DNA of 64,000 bases, from contig NC_085116.1 of assembly GCF_030269925.1 (NCBI RefSeq), forward strand, positions 2,728,001 through 2,792,000, read 5' to 3'. The position numbers were made by a program, and so were the translations under genes. The stretch comes from Bombyx mori. Taxonomy: Eukaryota > Arthropoda > Insecta > Lepidoptera > Bombycidae. The notes beneath the pieces are model-generated. The model made no database searches. It was not told the DNA's origin and saw only the letters and a program-made list of their open reading frames with translations. Shown here one piece after another: positions 1-13,000 of this stretch. How positions within the stretch are numbered: the stretch's first letter is position 1; the number at the start of each line of letters is the position of its first letter.

Positions 1-24
1 AAAATAATTTCAATCCTACAGCTA

Positions 25-403
25 AACCTACACCTCCTACACCTAAAGCAATTTGAATATCAGTATAATACAAAGAATGCAAAACTGTATCTTGCGCTCC
101 ATAAGTGGTGTTCTGTGGTTGGTCACAAACACTGAAATACACAGAGAACTAGGGATGCCTACAATAATGCAGGAAATTGTAAAATTTAAACAAAAACACC
201 ACAAACCATTGGAAAAGCACCCAAACAATCTGGCTGAAAAAATGAAGTTACGGTAAACGGCTCAAGAGAAAAGACATCATATAGTAGTTCAATGACAAAT
301 CTTAAATTTAGAGTAGATGGCTCGCTGGAGTCACGCTCTTACTGACTAAGAAAATTTCAAGGCATCTAATAAAAGTACTGGATACTGATTGTAGATAAAA
401 AAA
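25..403 (+). mobile_element. 5'-truncated Jockey-type LINE tail (reverse transcriptase C-terminus)
   Basis: From about 53 to 256 one frame reads as the C-terminal end of a Jockey-clade reverse transcriptase: a QRMQNCILRSI block, VTNTEIHRELG, and a terminal KPLEKHPNNLAEK block, which are typical of that clade. The copy stops in a short A-run (397-403). It appears to sit inside an older MITE whose sequence flanks it (1-24 and 404-512), with AGCTA on both sides. Only the last 70 or so codons remain, so it is inactive. The exact 5' junction is uncertain. Confidence 0.65.
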
Positions 404-512
404 GCTAGATTCGTTAAAATATAATTTTTTTCAGGTATTTCAACTTTAAATTAGACTACTGTAAAGTTCACGCATTGTTGCTTAGTCACGTTTGCCTTTC
501 AAGCGTCGATAT
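404..512 (+). repeat. Right half of MITE also present at 38.8-39.05 kb
   Basis: This block, from GCTAGATTCGTTAAAAT to AAGCGTCGATATG, matches the right half of the intact inverted-repeat element at 38784-39047 at most positions. Positions 1-24 match the adjoining part of that element, so a LINE tail interrupts it here. Confidence 0.7.
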
Positions 513-853
513 GTTAAAGTATAATCTTGAAATTTTATTACTGTTTTCAACATCATGTAGTCAAATATTTATATACATCTCATAATTATGAATTTTACAG
601 AAATCCCTCTCAATGGATTCAAGTATGAAGTAGATTTGATTTATAGGATTGTTGTACATGTTTTCTTACTGTTCATGGAGAAATTTATTTTATCAGCACC
701 AGATTTTCTTTGATGTTAATTTAATACCTTCATTTTGTGTTGCTGTTTATTTTATTTTGCCTGTTCAACAATCAATTTCAAATAATTATGAAGTGTACAG
801 TATCTTATCTAACCAGTCAATACACTTTTGCTGGCATAAATTATTTACTTCAG
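513..853 (+). other. Hira intron sequence, no gene seen
   Basis: AT-rich sequence leading to the Hira acceptor at 851-853. The open frame that runs into the exon from 649 is intron read-through: it has no HIRA similarity before the TTCAG acceptor. Confidence 0.6.
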
Positions 854-1011
854 GTGATGTCTTAGACCTAGCATGGTCGCCGTTAGACAAATGGCTGGCT
901 AGCTGCAGCGTGGATAATACAATCATTATATGGAATGCTGAGAAATTTCCAGAAATGGTGTCAGTATTAAATGGTCACACTGGCTTAGTCAAGGGTGTTA
1001 CATGGGATCCT
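854..1011 (+). CDS. Hira: Hira exon A (WD40 blade)
   Basis: The acceptor is TTCAG at 849-853, and the donor CCT|GTAAGT follows 1011. It enters in phase 2 (GT completes a Gly codon) and ends in phase 0. It encodes DVLDLAWSPLDKWLASCSVD and on to GLVKGVTWDP, nearly colinear with human HIRA residues 125-178. Confidence 0.95.
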
Positions 1012-4000
1012 GTAAGTGAAATTTAAGAAGTGTTCTCTGTTTGAATTTTGATTTTTATAGTCTCTTAACTGATTAATAGATACTAGAATGTTAACTTTGC
1101 ACTGTTTACATAATATAAAAGAAATGCTGTTCCAGAAGGATTTAATCTAAATAATACAATCAATATGTGATAGTTGTCACCAAATCAACACCCTAATTGC
1201 ATCTAAAAATCAAAAGAAAGTAATTAAAGTCAATAGTAATCCCAGAATTATTATTGTTTCATTAATAAATGAGAAACTAAGAATGAGATTCAGTTTTATT
1301 TAAAAAGGTCATTTTCATACAAATGATTAAAACTTATTTCATTCAATCTGGAGTAAATTAGTTTCACTAACAACCCAGCTAACAACTAAAATAGAGATAG
1401 GAATTATAAAATTGGTAAAGAATAGAAGATACATAGAAATATTTGAAATCAGAACTATATTAATGTTTAAGTTTTGTTCATAAAACATAATAGACTTTGT
1501 TCAAAAAGTTGGGACACAAGACTGATATACAGACTTAATTAATCCTAGAAATATTTACATGTAAAGTGAATTTAGGTTGGCAAATATTTGGCATCGCAAT
1601 CTGATGACAAAACCCTGAGGCTATGGAAGACTACTGATTGGGCACAGGAGGCACTCATCACAAAACCATTTTATGAATGTGGGGGTATGTTCATCATAAA
1701 CTTAAATAATTCTTCACTGTACAAGCTTGGTGCTTCTAATGGTTAAAGCTTAAATATCAAAATCCACATAGTCCCTACAGAAATTTAAAACCTGACATCC
1801 TTTGCAATTAAAACAGGGTTTTTACTTTAATGTAAGTTGTTGCCTCATCCTTACGGATCCATCGGATTCAATAACCTTTGTATTAGACGCCTTCAGCTCT
1901 AACACTAGGAGCAGGTTTAGAGACCCTGGTAACCGTAGTTGTCAAACTTGACAAAGAGTTCGTGAAACCTAACCCATGCATCAGCCCGCTGAGATTCTCG
2001 CCGGATCTTCTCAGCGGGTCGCGATTCCGATCCAATAGTAGATTCATTCGCGAAGCAGCTGCTATTGAGGTGTTGGGTTTCCGGAGGCGCTCACGCAGCT
2101 GTTAGCAAATCCCACCCCTCCTGGCTGAGCCTTTGTTTTCCCACCTGTCCTGGTGAAACTGATAAGGGCTCCAGTAATCCTTCAGTCATTAAAAAAAGTT
2201 GTTGCTAACAACAAGTAAAACCACCAAAAAAATGCAATTGCACAATATTATACTACAGACATACATCCAAGAACATGAGACATTTTTATTTGTTATTATT
2301 TGTTTTATTTGTTGTTATTTTATTGTCTTTAAATAATACAAATAAGTAATTGCAGTCATTTAATACTTACAGGCACAACCCACGTTCTTCGTCTTTCCTG
2401 GTCTCCGGACGGCCAGTACGTCTTGTCAGCTCACGCGATGAATCGTGGCGGTCCCACTGCGAGGGTCGTGGAGCGAGATGGCTGGAGATGTGATAAAGAT
2501 TTCGTGGGTCACAGAAAAGCTGTAACTTGTGCTGTGAGTTGATTCCTTCTAAACGATTAGGGGTATTGACAAAACTGTTACGGGTTGTTTTGTTGCTCTG
2601 GGTAGATAAAATACCTCACAGCCAACAGCCTCTGACAATCAGAGAACATAAATTAGATACAAGGTGCTCTAGTATCACTGATTATGAAGTAACTAATTAA
2701 TTTGAAGTAAATACTTATGGTGATTATAATAGAAAGTCTGCATGTTACAAACATAGAGTCTCCATAAATAAAGTTAAATAAATAAAAAGTAGATGATTAT
2801 CAATAAACTAACTATTACATGTTATTATATTTAATTATGAACTTCAGCACATGAATTGGGTAACAAATGAGTTCAGTGTGTGACTGTCTTTATACAATCC
2901 GCACTTGACAATACTTTTATTAAAAGGAGAACAAGTAACCCCACTAATACACTAACCTAACTCAATAGACACTCAAAGAACATGTTTTTTTTATCAACTG
3001 CTCAATGAAGCCACTACCTGTTTTAAAATACATTAATATTGAACTGCATCTAAAATAAATGATAGGTACTTATTATTTCAATAGAATTAGGTAACCACAT
3101 AGCCGATCCTGCGGACCAAATTGTAAACAGTCGACGTCGCCCAAGGGTTCGGCGAGTAAATTAACCCTCAGACACAGCCCACTGAGTTTCTCGCCGGATC
3201 TTCTCAGTGGGTTTCGTTTCCTATCCAGCGGTAGATTCTGCGAAGCACGGCACGAAGCACGCATGACTGCTTCACGGCAGAAATAGGCGAGGTGGTGGTA
3301 CCTACCCATGCGGGCTCACAAGAGGTCTTACCACCAGTATATATCTCAATATGAGCGGCGTTATCTTTGTGATCGATGTACAGTATCGTCACAATCGTCA
3401 ATTACTATCTTCAATTAAAGGGAAATACCCCTCCACTGTTTATTTCTGCCGCGAAGTCGTCTTGCCTGAAGGACTTGATTTTTTTTTATAGCCCCTGTAG
3501 GCAGACGATCGCACGGCCCACCTGATGGTGAGTGGTTAACGTCGCCCATGGACTTCAGCAATGCCAGGGGCAGAGGCTTGAACTCCGACGACTTGGTCGG
3601 TCACATACCTTGGTTGCTTAAAGGAAATCCCTGTAATTGCTGGTTCTTTAACAGCGCTTTAACAGCAACATCTTCGTGAGGGAAGGCAAGAAGTGCTGTT
3701 GTGCCGCCGTCGGGTCCCGGGACCGCGCGCTCAGCATCTGGCAGACGTCGCTGAAGAGGCCGCTGGTCGTCATACACGACCTGTTCAGTGACAGCGTCCT
3801 GGATATATCTTGGAGCTCCGATGGTGAGTTCTTTTTTTTTTTTAATACGCCTTTATTAGCTTCAGACGTATATGTATGTTTGTAACGGAATCTTTGAGCA
3901 TGATTTTGACCCCCTTCAAAACGTCGGATTAACTCGAAATTTTGTATACTTATTAAGGACCGATGACAAATAAATAGTAAAAAAAACAAAAAAAAATTCA

Positions 4001-7000
4001 ACTAAAAAATAAATAATAGTTTAAAAAAACTAACAAAATATAGCATAGAAAATCCAATTAAAAAAATAGACAATAACTTTTAATAAATTTGAATTAAAAA
4101 TAGTGTAAGAAAAAATGATTTTATTGTTAAAAAAGCGTGGGGTGCATGGTATCAGTAGCTATAAATATTTTATGAACAGATATGAGTAGAAGGGTTATTT
4201 TGATAATATCCTGAAAAGCACTCCACGCTTTTTTTACAATAAAATATTTTTTTCTTAGACTATTTTTAATTAAAATTTATTAAAATTTATTTTAAATTTT
4301 TTAGTTGAAGGTTCTATAAAAACGTACTTTGTTAGTTTTTTAAAACTATTATTTATTTTTATTGCTTAAATGCGTGGACGAGCTGGTCCTTCTGATGTTG
4401 GGTGGGCTCCGGAACCCATAGACATCGACATCGTAAATGCCACCTTAAGACAAGGATTCTAAGTCCAAGTTCCAAGCGTTCCACGATAAGTTGCGTGTTT
4501 TTAAAGACAAAATTAAAAAGAAAGAAAAAACCCACCTTAACTTTAATCGTTATTCATTTGTTGTTTTATAACTGACTTATTGTTACTTGATATTATATTG
4601 ACATTTCTTCTTTTCTTTTTGATATGACATGACATTTATTAGACATTCATATTAATATTTCAACAATTATTACTGTATTACTTGTTAAAATTGAATTTCA
4701 AAATATGTTTTCATTAGGTACCGATTATTATTTTTATTTTGTATTAACGTATTCTTTCTTCGAGCCGATGAATTGCCAATGTTTATATACGCCATTATTG
4801 TCACAGGCATCAAGCCATAAATTAAATAGTTTAGGTTATTTTCAATGTTAAATGTTTGTGATAGGGCAGTACTTTTTTAAATAAATAAATAAAATAGTTT
4901 TACAATACCGCAGCCGCCCCGCCCTTCAAACCAGAACATATTGCTGTAAGGGGACTAACAAATATAGCGCTTTGCTTCTCTATACTGTGCTCTGATTCGC
5001 CATCTCAACGTGAAACAAAAGGGGCTATGCTCTGTATCGTTCTATGCAAACAACAACTAGCATCACTTGACATATGCTTACCTGCGCCATACCGTATATT
5101 TTTCTGATTATTTATACTGCTAAGTCATCATGGGTTCTGATTTGTAGGAAAATTCACGCGGCATGTTCAGGCTTCCCTCGCAGCCATGAAAGAAACATGT
5201 TGATACTGTAGAGTCAGTATGAGGGACTTGAACTAAACGATGCAGTCGCAGCAGGGGAATATGTCTCTACCGCTCTAATTGCAGAATCAATTAGTAGTAT
5301 AATTCATAGCGGTTGGGTTTTTTTTTAATTATTACCCCAAAATATTTTTGTGTAAGTTGATATTAGCCCATGGCGAAGAACAAAAAAAAGACGAAATCGC
5401 TTCTTTTTAGCATCTTTCATATTATAGCACCATCCCCCCCCCCCTCTGATAATCTTGAAAAGAAAACAATAACTAAAAATTTAATTTATACATAATAGAT
5501 TCAATTTATCAATGTAATTAATACCCAGTAATACATAACGGTAATAATAGTAATATATTATTATGTAATATACAGTTGAGGAAAAAAAATCGCCCCCACA
5601 GAAAATATAATATATAATTATTAGTCGAAAAAACTAGTTTAAATTTTATATATAGCCCCAATAAAAAGCTTTTTTAATTTAAATGTTTTTTTTTTCGATT
5701 TTACGCCCCAAAATTTCATTTTACCCCATTTGGGGTAATTTACCCCGGTTCCCGACCGCTGTTTTAAATGCTTATTATTTCAGGGCTCAGCCTTTTAGCT
5801 TGTAGTTCGGATGGAACGGTCGCTTGCCTACAGTTTACGAACAAAGAAATCGGTACACCACTCACTCTGGAGGAAAAGGTATTTGCGACTTACATTATAT
5901 TCCATATATTTCGATATACTATCTTATATATTATATCTTTAAACGAGCAATTCTTGTATATAAATATCTGAATCTCGGAAAAGGCTCCAACGATTTTCAT
6001 AAAGTTTAGTATACAGGGGATTTCGGGGGCGATAAATCGATCTAGCTACGATTTATTTTCATAAAATGTTGTTTTATTCGTGTTTTCAATAATCAATTTT
6101 ATCGATAATTTTGATTTTTTCTTTAAATAACCAGTTCAGATTTTTTTATTATTCTGTCGGTAAGATCGAAAAATATTATTCGTATTTCATCATTTTATCA
6201 ATATGTAATTCGTATTTAATTATAATATTTAAAAAACAAAATTTAAAAAAAAAGAACCTGGCAAAGCTCGATCATTAACTAGTTTCGATTAAAAGAATAG
6301 GCTGCGATGACAAATATAAAAATACAAAAGCTCAGTAAAGCGCGACACAGCGGCATTGCGATAACAATCTAGTTTCGTCCGCGCTCACAGAACGCATTCT
6401 ACGAGAAGATCTATGGTAAAGTTTTGGCGAACGAGTCCGGCGGCGATCTCTCGTCGAACTTACTGGTAGAGTGCCCGGAGATCCTGCTCGCCAGAGAGAA
6501 ACAGGAAGCCAAGAAGGAAGCTGCGGCAGCTGCTAAGGAAGATTCCACGCCGAAGAGCGAGAAATCACAAGCAAGTATTTAATTAAATATATAGAGGTCT
6601 ACCGTATGACCTTGTTTCTGTGATATCTGTTATATTAATCACCGGTCTGCTTAGTTTCAGGAGCCAATTTAATATGTATTTTTTTATTGCTTAGATGTGT
6701 GGACGAGCTCACAGCCCACCTGGAGTTAAGTGGTTACTGGAGCCCATCGACATCTACAACGTAAATGCGCCACCCACCTTGACATATAAGTTCTAAGGTC
6801 TCAAGTATAGTTACAACGGCTGCCCCACCCTTCAAGCCGAAACGCATTACTACTTCACGGCAGAAATAGGCGGGGTGGTGGTACCTACCCGTACGGACTC
6901 ACAAGAGGTCCTACCACCAGGTTAAATTAACTATTAATTTTAGAGTTAACGTCAAAAGAACGCGTACGTAGTTGTTACGACGTGTTTGTGTTATAACTCG

Positions 7001-10000
7001 TGCGTGTGCCGACAGAGCGCGCCACTGGCGAGGTCGTCGCCCGCGTCCCCCGGCCCGCCGCGCCCGCTGCGGCCCCTGGACCGACAGATCGAGACGCGCA
7101 CGTCCGACGGGAAGAGACGCATCACGCCCGTCTTCATACCGCACTCGCAGCTCGACGCCAAGTATGTATACATCCGCTTAATGGGGGAAAATCACGTGTT
7201 TCTAATGGGAAATTAATTAAACTAGTGGACCCTCAGTATCGAAATTCGAATATAATTAATTGGAATTATAAGTTTGAACATTATTATGGTTCTATTTCCA
7301 AAGGCTATTATACTTCGGTGTCACAGGTACGCTTAAGCCAAATATTTACTATAGCCAAACAATATTTAATCAAATTTTTTTTTATGAGATTTTATGACCT
7401 GGTAACTGAGACCTTTAAGTCATGTATTATTTTAATTTATATTATTCATATTTTTATGAAAAATTATATTACGGAGTGAAATGAAATGAAGATGATTAAT
7501 TTGAGACACTAATCAACTGGGATGAAATTAAATGAAATTAATTGAGATGATATGGGATGAAATATAATCTCAGTAAAATGGTGGTCATTTACTAAGATTT
7601 TTTCAGTAAACTTTTTGGAGGATCCCGAGAAGTTACGTCCAGCGGCTTTGTTTCATTTTCCCACATTTGTGCACTTTCACAGATATTAAACAGTTAATAA
7701 ACCACAATTATTACACATTTAAACCTGAAGAAACACTAAATAGACAAAATAAAACAAATCACACAACTTCACTAAACTTCACCACACAAAAAGTCCTATT
7801 TTAATCTATTCTCAATTTGACCACAGACTATAAGCAATAAGAAAAGTTTGACAATAAACAAATAGTATGCATGTGTGTGTGTGTGTCAAATACGTGGTAG
7901 TGTGTGTAATGTTTTTTTTGTTGTTGATTTAATGCAATTTTTAAGCGTAATTTAAAAAAATATTAATATTCTGCACTCCTTTATATTCCCTATAAGTGTG
8001 AGAAATTTCATACTCCTCCGTCCGCACAATTTTCGTAAAAAGAGGCACAAAGTTTTTGCTTCACGTATTAATACATAGATTCATAATTATAACTACAGAG
8101 GGTAGGCAATTGAGTGGAATAACAGCCGACGTACTTTAAACTGTAGCATGAAACATTGAGCTACCTTCAATTTTGTAAAATGAAATGAACATATTTCGTC
8201 TCAATGACAAACAGAAACAAGAATAGAGAGACTAAGAGACGATCAAATATATATACCTCTCTCTTTCTCTCTTGTGCCTCTACTCTATCGTATTTTCCCT
8301 TCGATCAATAATACTACTAGATTCGCGATAAGCGCTTCAAAAACGGCCCGAAAAATAAGACCACAAATAAATTTGTGGTCTTATTTCAAATTAGTATGGT
8401 CCAATCATAGCCAACACTAAGACGTCAAACCGCTGCACTGCGCGTTCAAAAACGGAGTAAAAAACCACCGTAACACCAAGGTTTTGGAAGGAATATATTT
8501 TTTTGGTAAGTTTATATTATTAAGTGAATTTCATAAAATAATAAACAGAATTATATAGTAAATAAAATTCAATTTACGAATATTGTAATTGTTTGGCCAA
8601 TGTTTGCAACAAGGCACCAACTATTGTAACAAACATCACCTATTCTTGAACAGGGAATGCATAGAGTAGTTTTGTTATTTTATAATGTTATTTTTGTTTG
8701 TAGATTTCCTAGTAGCCCCTTTTCACTGTGCACAATGGATATATATTGTCGCGAAAGAAGGAGGATAAGAAATATAGAACCCTTATAAAAATTCTAGAAT
8801 TGTTCAATGGTGGTGGCAAATCAATGCAAAAAAGTATTATAAAAACTTTATATGTATGTGTAAATATTTTAAGCGTATATGCTGAAAAGGATTTGTTTTC
8901 TGGGGGAAACGAACACAGCCATAAAATAAGCCTAAATTAAACTGATTATAGAAAAATTCTTTAATATAAGATTACATTATATTTGTAAAAAAGAAACCAC
9001 TCATATAAAAATGACTTCTAAAAAACAGCTTTATAACAAGCTGAATCTGTTTAAAGGTAATTAAACAAAAAAAAAATTGTTTTAATTACTTCTGTATAAA
9101 GAATACGTGGAAAACGTTGTTGTTCCCTTGTTTCCTTTCTTTTTTTTTTACTTTATTCAATTTTATTATTTATTACCTATTTGTTGTAATAGCGGCAATG
9201 TAAAATATTATCTACAGCTTTTTTGAATCGGTCAAAAATAGTTGCGACCATACAAAACAAACCTAAAACAAATATATTCTGCAACTCTACGTCTTTCAAT
9301 ACTTACTGTGTTCTGAGCATTGAAATGTAATACCAAGAACTACATCTAGTTCCACAATACAATAAGCACGAAATTTTAAACAAATATTTTTAACCTTATT
9401 GATTAGTCTTTATGTATCACTTTAGAATAAATATTTTTGTACTGATGACTTTTTATGTTCAAGTGACATTTTAAATTTATGCCACAATATTCTTTCTCTG
9501 ACGAAAGGACCTAAATAAATATATTTTGCAATGGTAATTAAACGTTATGTTTAAGCATTAAGGTTTATAATAAACTGAAGTCGTTAACATTATTAACCTT
9601 TTTTCTAAAAAATGATGTTTTCGGGTCTGAAAACGTGGCCACTCGAGCGTCTTATTTTTGTTCCTGATCCCTAATCTAGTAGTATTATTGATCGAAGTAT
9701 TTTCCATTACAAACTACTCAATGTACACGTCTTCTGCGCTCCGTATTTGATGCGATAATTTGACGTCCAATGAATTCCTTTAAATCCGCAGTGAATCCCT
9801 CGGCTCTCAGCCCGGCGGCTCGGAGAACTGTTTCAGCACATCCTCGCAAAGCAAGTCCAGGATCCGGGTGGAAGTCCGGGACGATATCGTGATACACCCG
9901 AACGTCAGCAACCACTCCATGTCCGCGCTGCAGAACAACTCTAGGACCTCAGATAAGTTGGTCACTTTTATATCCATACTAGTGAGGTCTCACAGTAGCC

Positions 10001-13000
10001 TCGAGTGAGAACATACAACTCTTTGGTAGGCAGCGGCTTGGCTCTGCCCCTGGCATTGCTGAAGTCCATGGGCGACGGTAACCATTCACCATCAGATGGG
10101 CCATACGCTCGTCTGCCTACAAGGGCAATAAAAAATTTATTAAATAAATAAACAGTCTAAAGATTGAAGAAAGCTTGTTTTTTAGTGATCTTCGATCGTG
10201 TGGTGTTCGAAGAAGTTTTAAGTGCGTTTGAATTTACATGAATTCTGTTGTTCATGGAAATTATATTAAAGGCAAACTAGAACATTAAAACAATTAGGCA
10301 TATAGGATAGGCAAACTGGATATTAAAGGCGTAGTCATGCTGACTATCACTAAGCTACCTTTGAACATGGTTTAAAGCAATATCGTTTTCGAAACTTTCG
10401 AAAAACCTTTGTTTTTATCGGTCGAATGAGAACACTAATTTATTTCATTTTAGGGTAATAGTAGACTTTTTTTAGAAAGGTTCCGGTCATCGTTCTCGTC
10501 GAACCCGTCACTTGCGACAAAGGGCTCGGCGAGTAAATTAACCCACAGATACAGCCAACTGAGTTTCTCGCCGGATCTTCTCTGTGGGTCGCGTTTCCGA
10601 TCCGGTGGTAGATTCTGCGAAGCACGGCTCTTGCTTGGGTTCGTGTTAGCAACGTCGTCAGGTTTGAGCCCCGTGAGCTCACCTACTAGTTAAGGTTACG
10701 CTGATATGGTCTCTCTAGACCACAGATAACCCCCAATAGATACCGCATTATTCAACATTTGTTTCAATTCGACTTCACCAAATTTTGAGGTAAGCATGAG
10801 TGGCGGGGGACGTGTCAAGTGTGCTGTGATTGGATATTTCAAAGACAAACTTATAATGCATCAAACCATAGTGATGGGACAGATTTAAAATTGTTGCTCG
10901 ATAAATTTGGCAGGGTGATCTGGATCAATGATATTTTAATTTTATTATTAGTTATAAATAAAAAATAAATTATCCAATATTTATTATAAACAAATAAAAA
11001 AGAATCTAAGTATATTTCATTGATTTTTAAAATGAATCAACTTAGTAAAAATTCGTCTTACAGAATTCTTAGTGGGGTAGCAAGGGGGCGTGTAAATAGC
11101 CCTCCTGCGGCGGGAGCATATAAAGCGGGGTTGTAGAAAGGCGTGTAAATAGCCGTCCTAAGCGGTATGTGACAAATGTTTGTCACTTATAATTAGCGGA
11201 GCGGTAAAACTATATAGCGGTAAACAAAAGCTAGTAATCAAACTAAAGATATAAATTAAATACACATAAGCGAGCGGGCGGGCGAATGATTACACGGAAG
11301 CAGCAATAAAATGGCAATAAATTAAAAGAACTTGCACTCACCTGTAGACCTTGCCAGTGACTGTGGTGCGGGCTTCGGCGATGGAAGCACGCGGGCGGCG
11401 GGGGGGTGAAGCTCACGTAGCTTTTCGTAAGCACAAGCACTACATGCACTACGGTACATGTGCCGCCATCTAGGCAGCTAGCGGTGAAGCGTTATCGATC
11501 GGGAGCTAACACCACACTTTGGATTAAATTACGCTCGCGGTAATTAGTAACTGACAAACTCCAAAGGTGGCGCCATCCCAATAATTCATTAGCATCCCAT
11601 TACTAAATCCGCGCGTGACCACTTAGCATCTGTCTTCCTTAATAAGTAAAGTAGTCTTATATCTATGTATTTTTCCACGACACTGTGTTAAATCAATAAT
11701 ATGATTACAATTTTCGTGATCAAATTGGTGATATATCAGGAAAAATACTTTCACCAACAAAACTACTTAATGTTTGTGTTACAAAACGTTTTTTATCTTT
11801 ATATAATATTTTACAACCTTGGGTTGTATTTATTGAGCTTTGTATGACTTGCTTGATAATGTTTTAAACATTAAACATTACTGGTTTAATAGTAAGGTTT
11901 TCAATTTTTTTGCTACAATAGAAAAAAAACAAACAATTTCCAAACAAATGTCGACTTGTAAATCACAACACTATCGATACACGTGCAGATTTAGACAAAG
12001 ACAACTATTGTAATTTACATGATGAGTGAAAGGGACATTTCAAAAAGACATCAACGGCTGCTTTGATATTATTCCTTTTCACATTTCGTCACCAGTATAA
12101 GTTGAACTCTGGTTTATTTGAATTACGTTAATGTAATAAAAGTACAGACAAGTAATAGTAGTTACTGATGAAATGTTATGCCATCTTTTTGATAACCAGA
12201 TATCTTAGATGACTTGCCACAGCATTTTATTGCACAGGTAGCCATTTACAATATTATTTGAATTTAAAACTATGTTTAAATATTGGCAAGAACTCGGCGT
12301 GCTTACGGGTCTTAAACTTGGTCAACACTGATGTCGTGATTCTTAGCGTCACTTTATATACTAGCTAAATCACTAATGTGCTGTGAACATTTGTGGCCCT
12401 GTATGCGGAATCTATTGGGGGTTATCTGTGCCCTAGACCAATCAGATTAGGTAGGAGAAAAAAAAACTTTTTTTTATTTAGTCAACTATGAGACCTCTAC
12501 ACCAGCGGTCGGGAAACTTTTTTAATTATCACCCCAAAACATTTTTGTCTAAGTTGAAGAAGTTTTGTGTAAGAAGAAGTTGGCGAAGAACAAAAAAAAA
12601 ACAAAATCGCTTCTTTTTAGCATCTTTCATATTATAGCCCCCATGATAATTTTGAAAAGAAAACAATAACTAAAAATTAAATTTAAACATCATTTATTCT
12701 ATTTATCAATGTAATACCTAGTAATACATAACGGTAATAATAGTAATACATGTAATATACAGTTGAGGAAAAACAATCTCATTCTCTCGCCGGGTGAATC
12801 CTATACATTTATGTGTTTGTGTCTTTATGGATTTATTTTTTCGTTTCGTTTCATTTTGTTTCATCGAGTTTGAAATCACAACGATTCTAAAGAAGTTTCA
12901 CTTCAATATATACTTTTTACTCACAAAAGTTTCATTTTTACCCCCCAAAATTTCATTTTACCCCACTTGGGGTAATTTACCCCGGTTCGCCGAACGCTGC

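Noticed and set aside
649..1026. 125-codon + strand frame as a gene with its own start
   Set aside because: Only the part from 854 matches HIRA; the first 68 codons are intron sequence before a clear acceptor.
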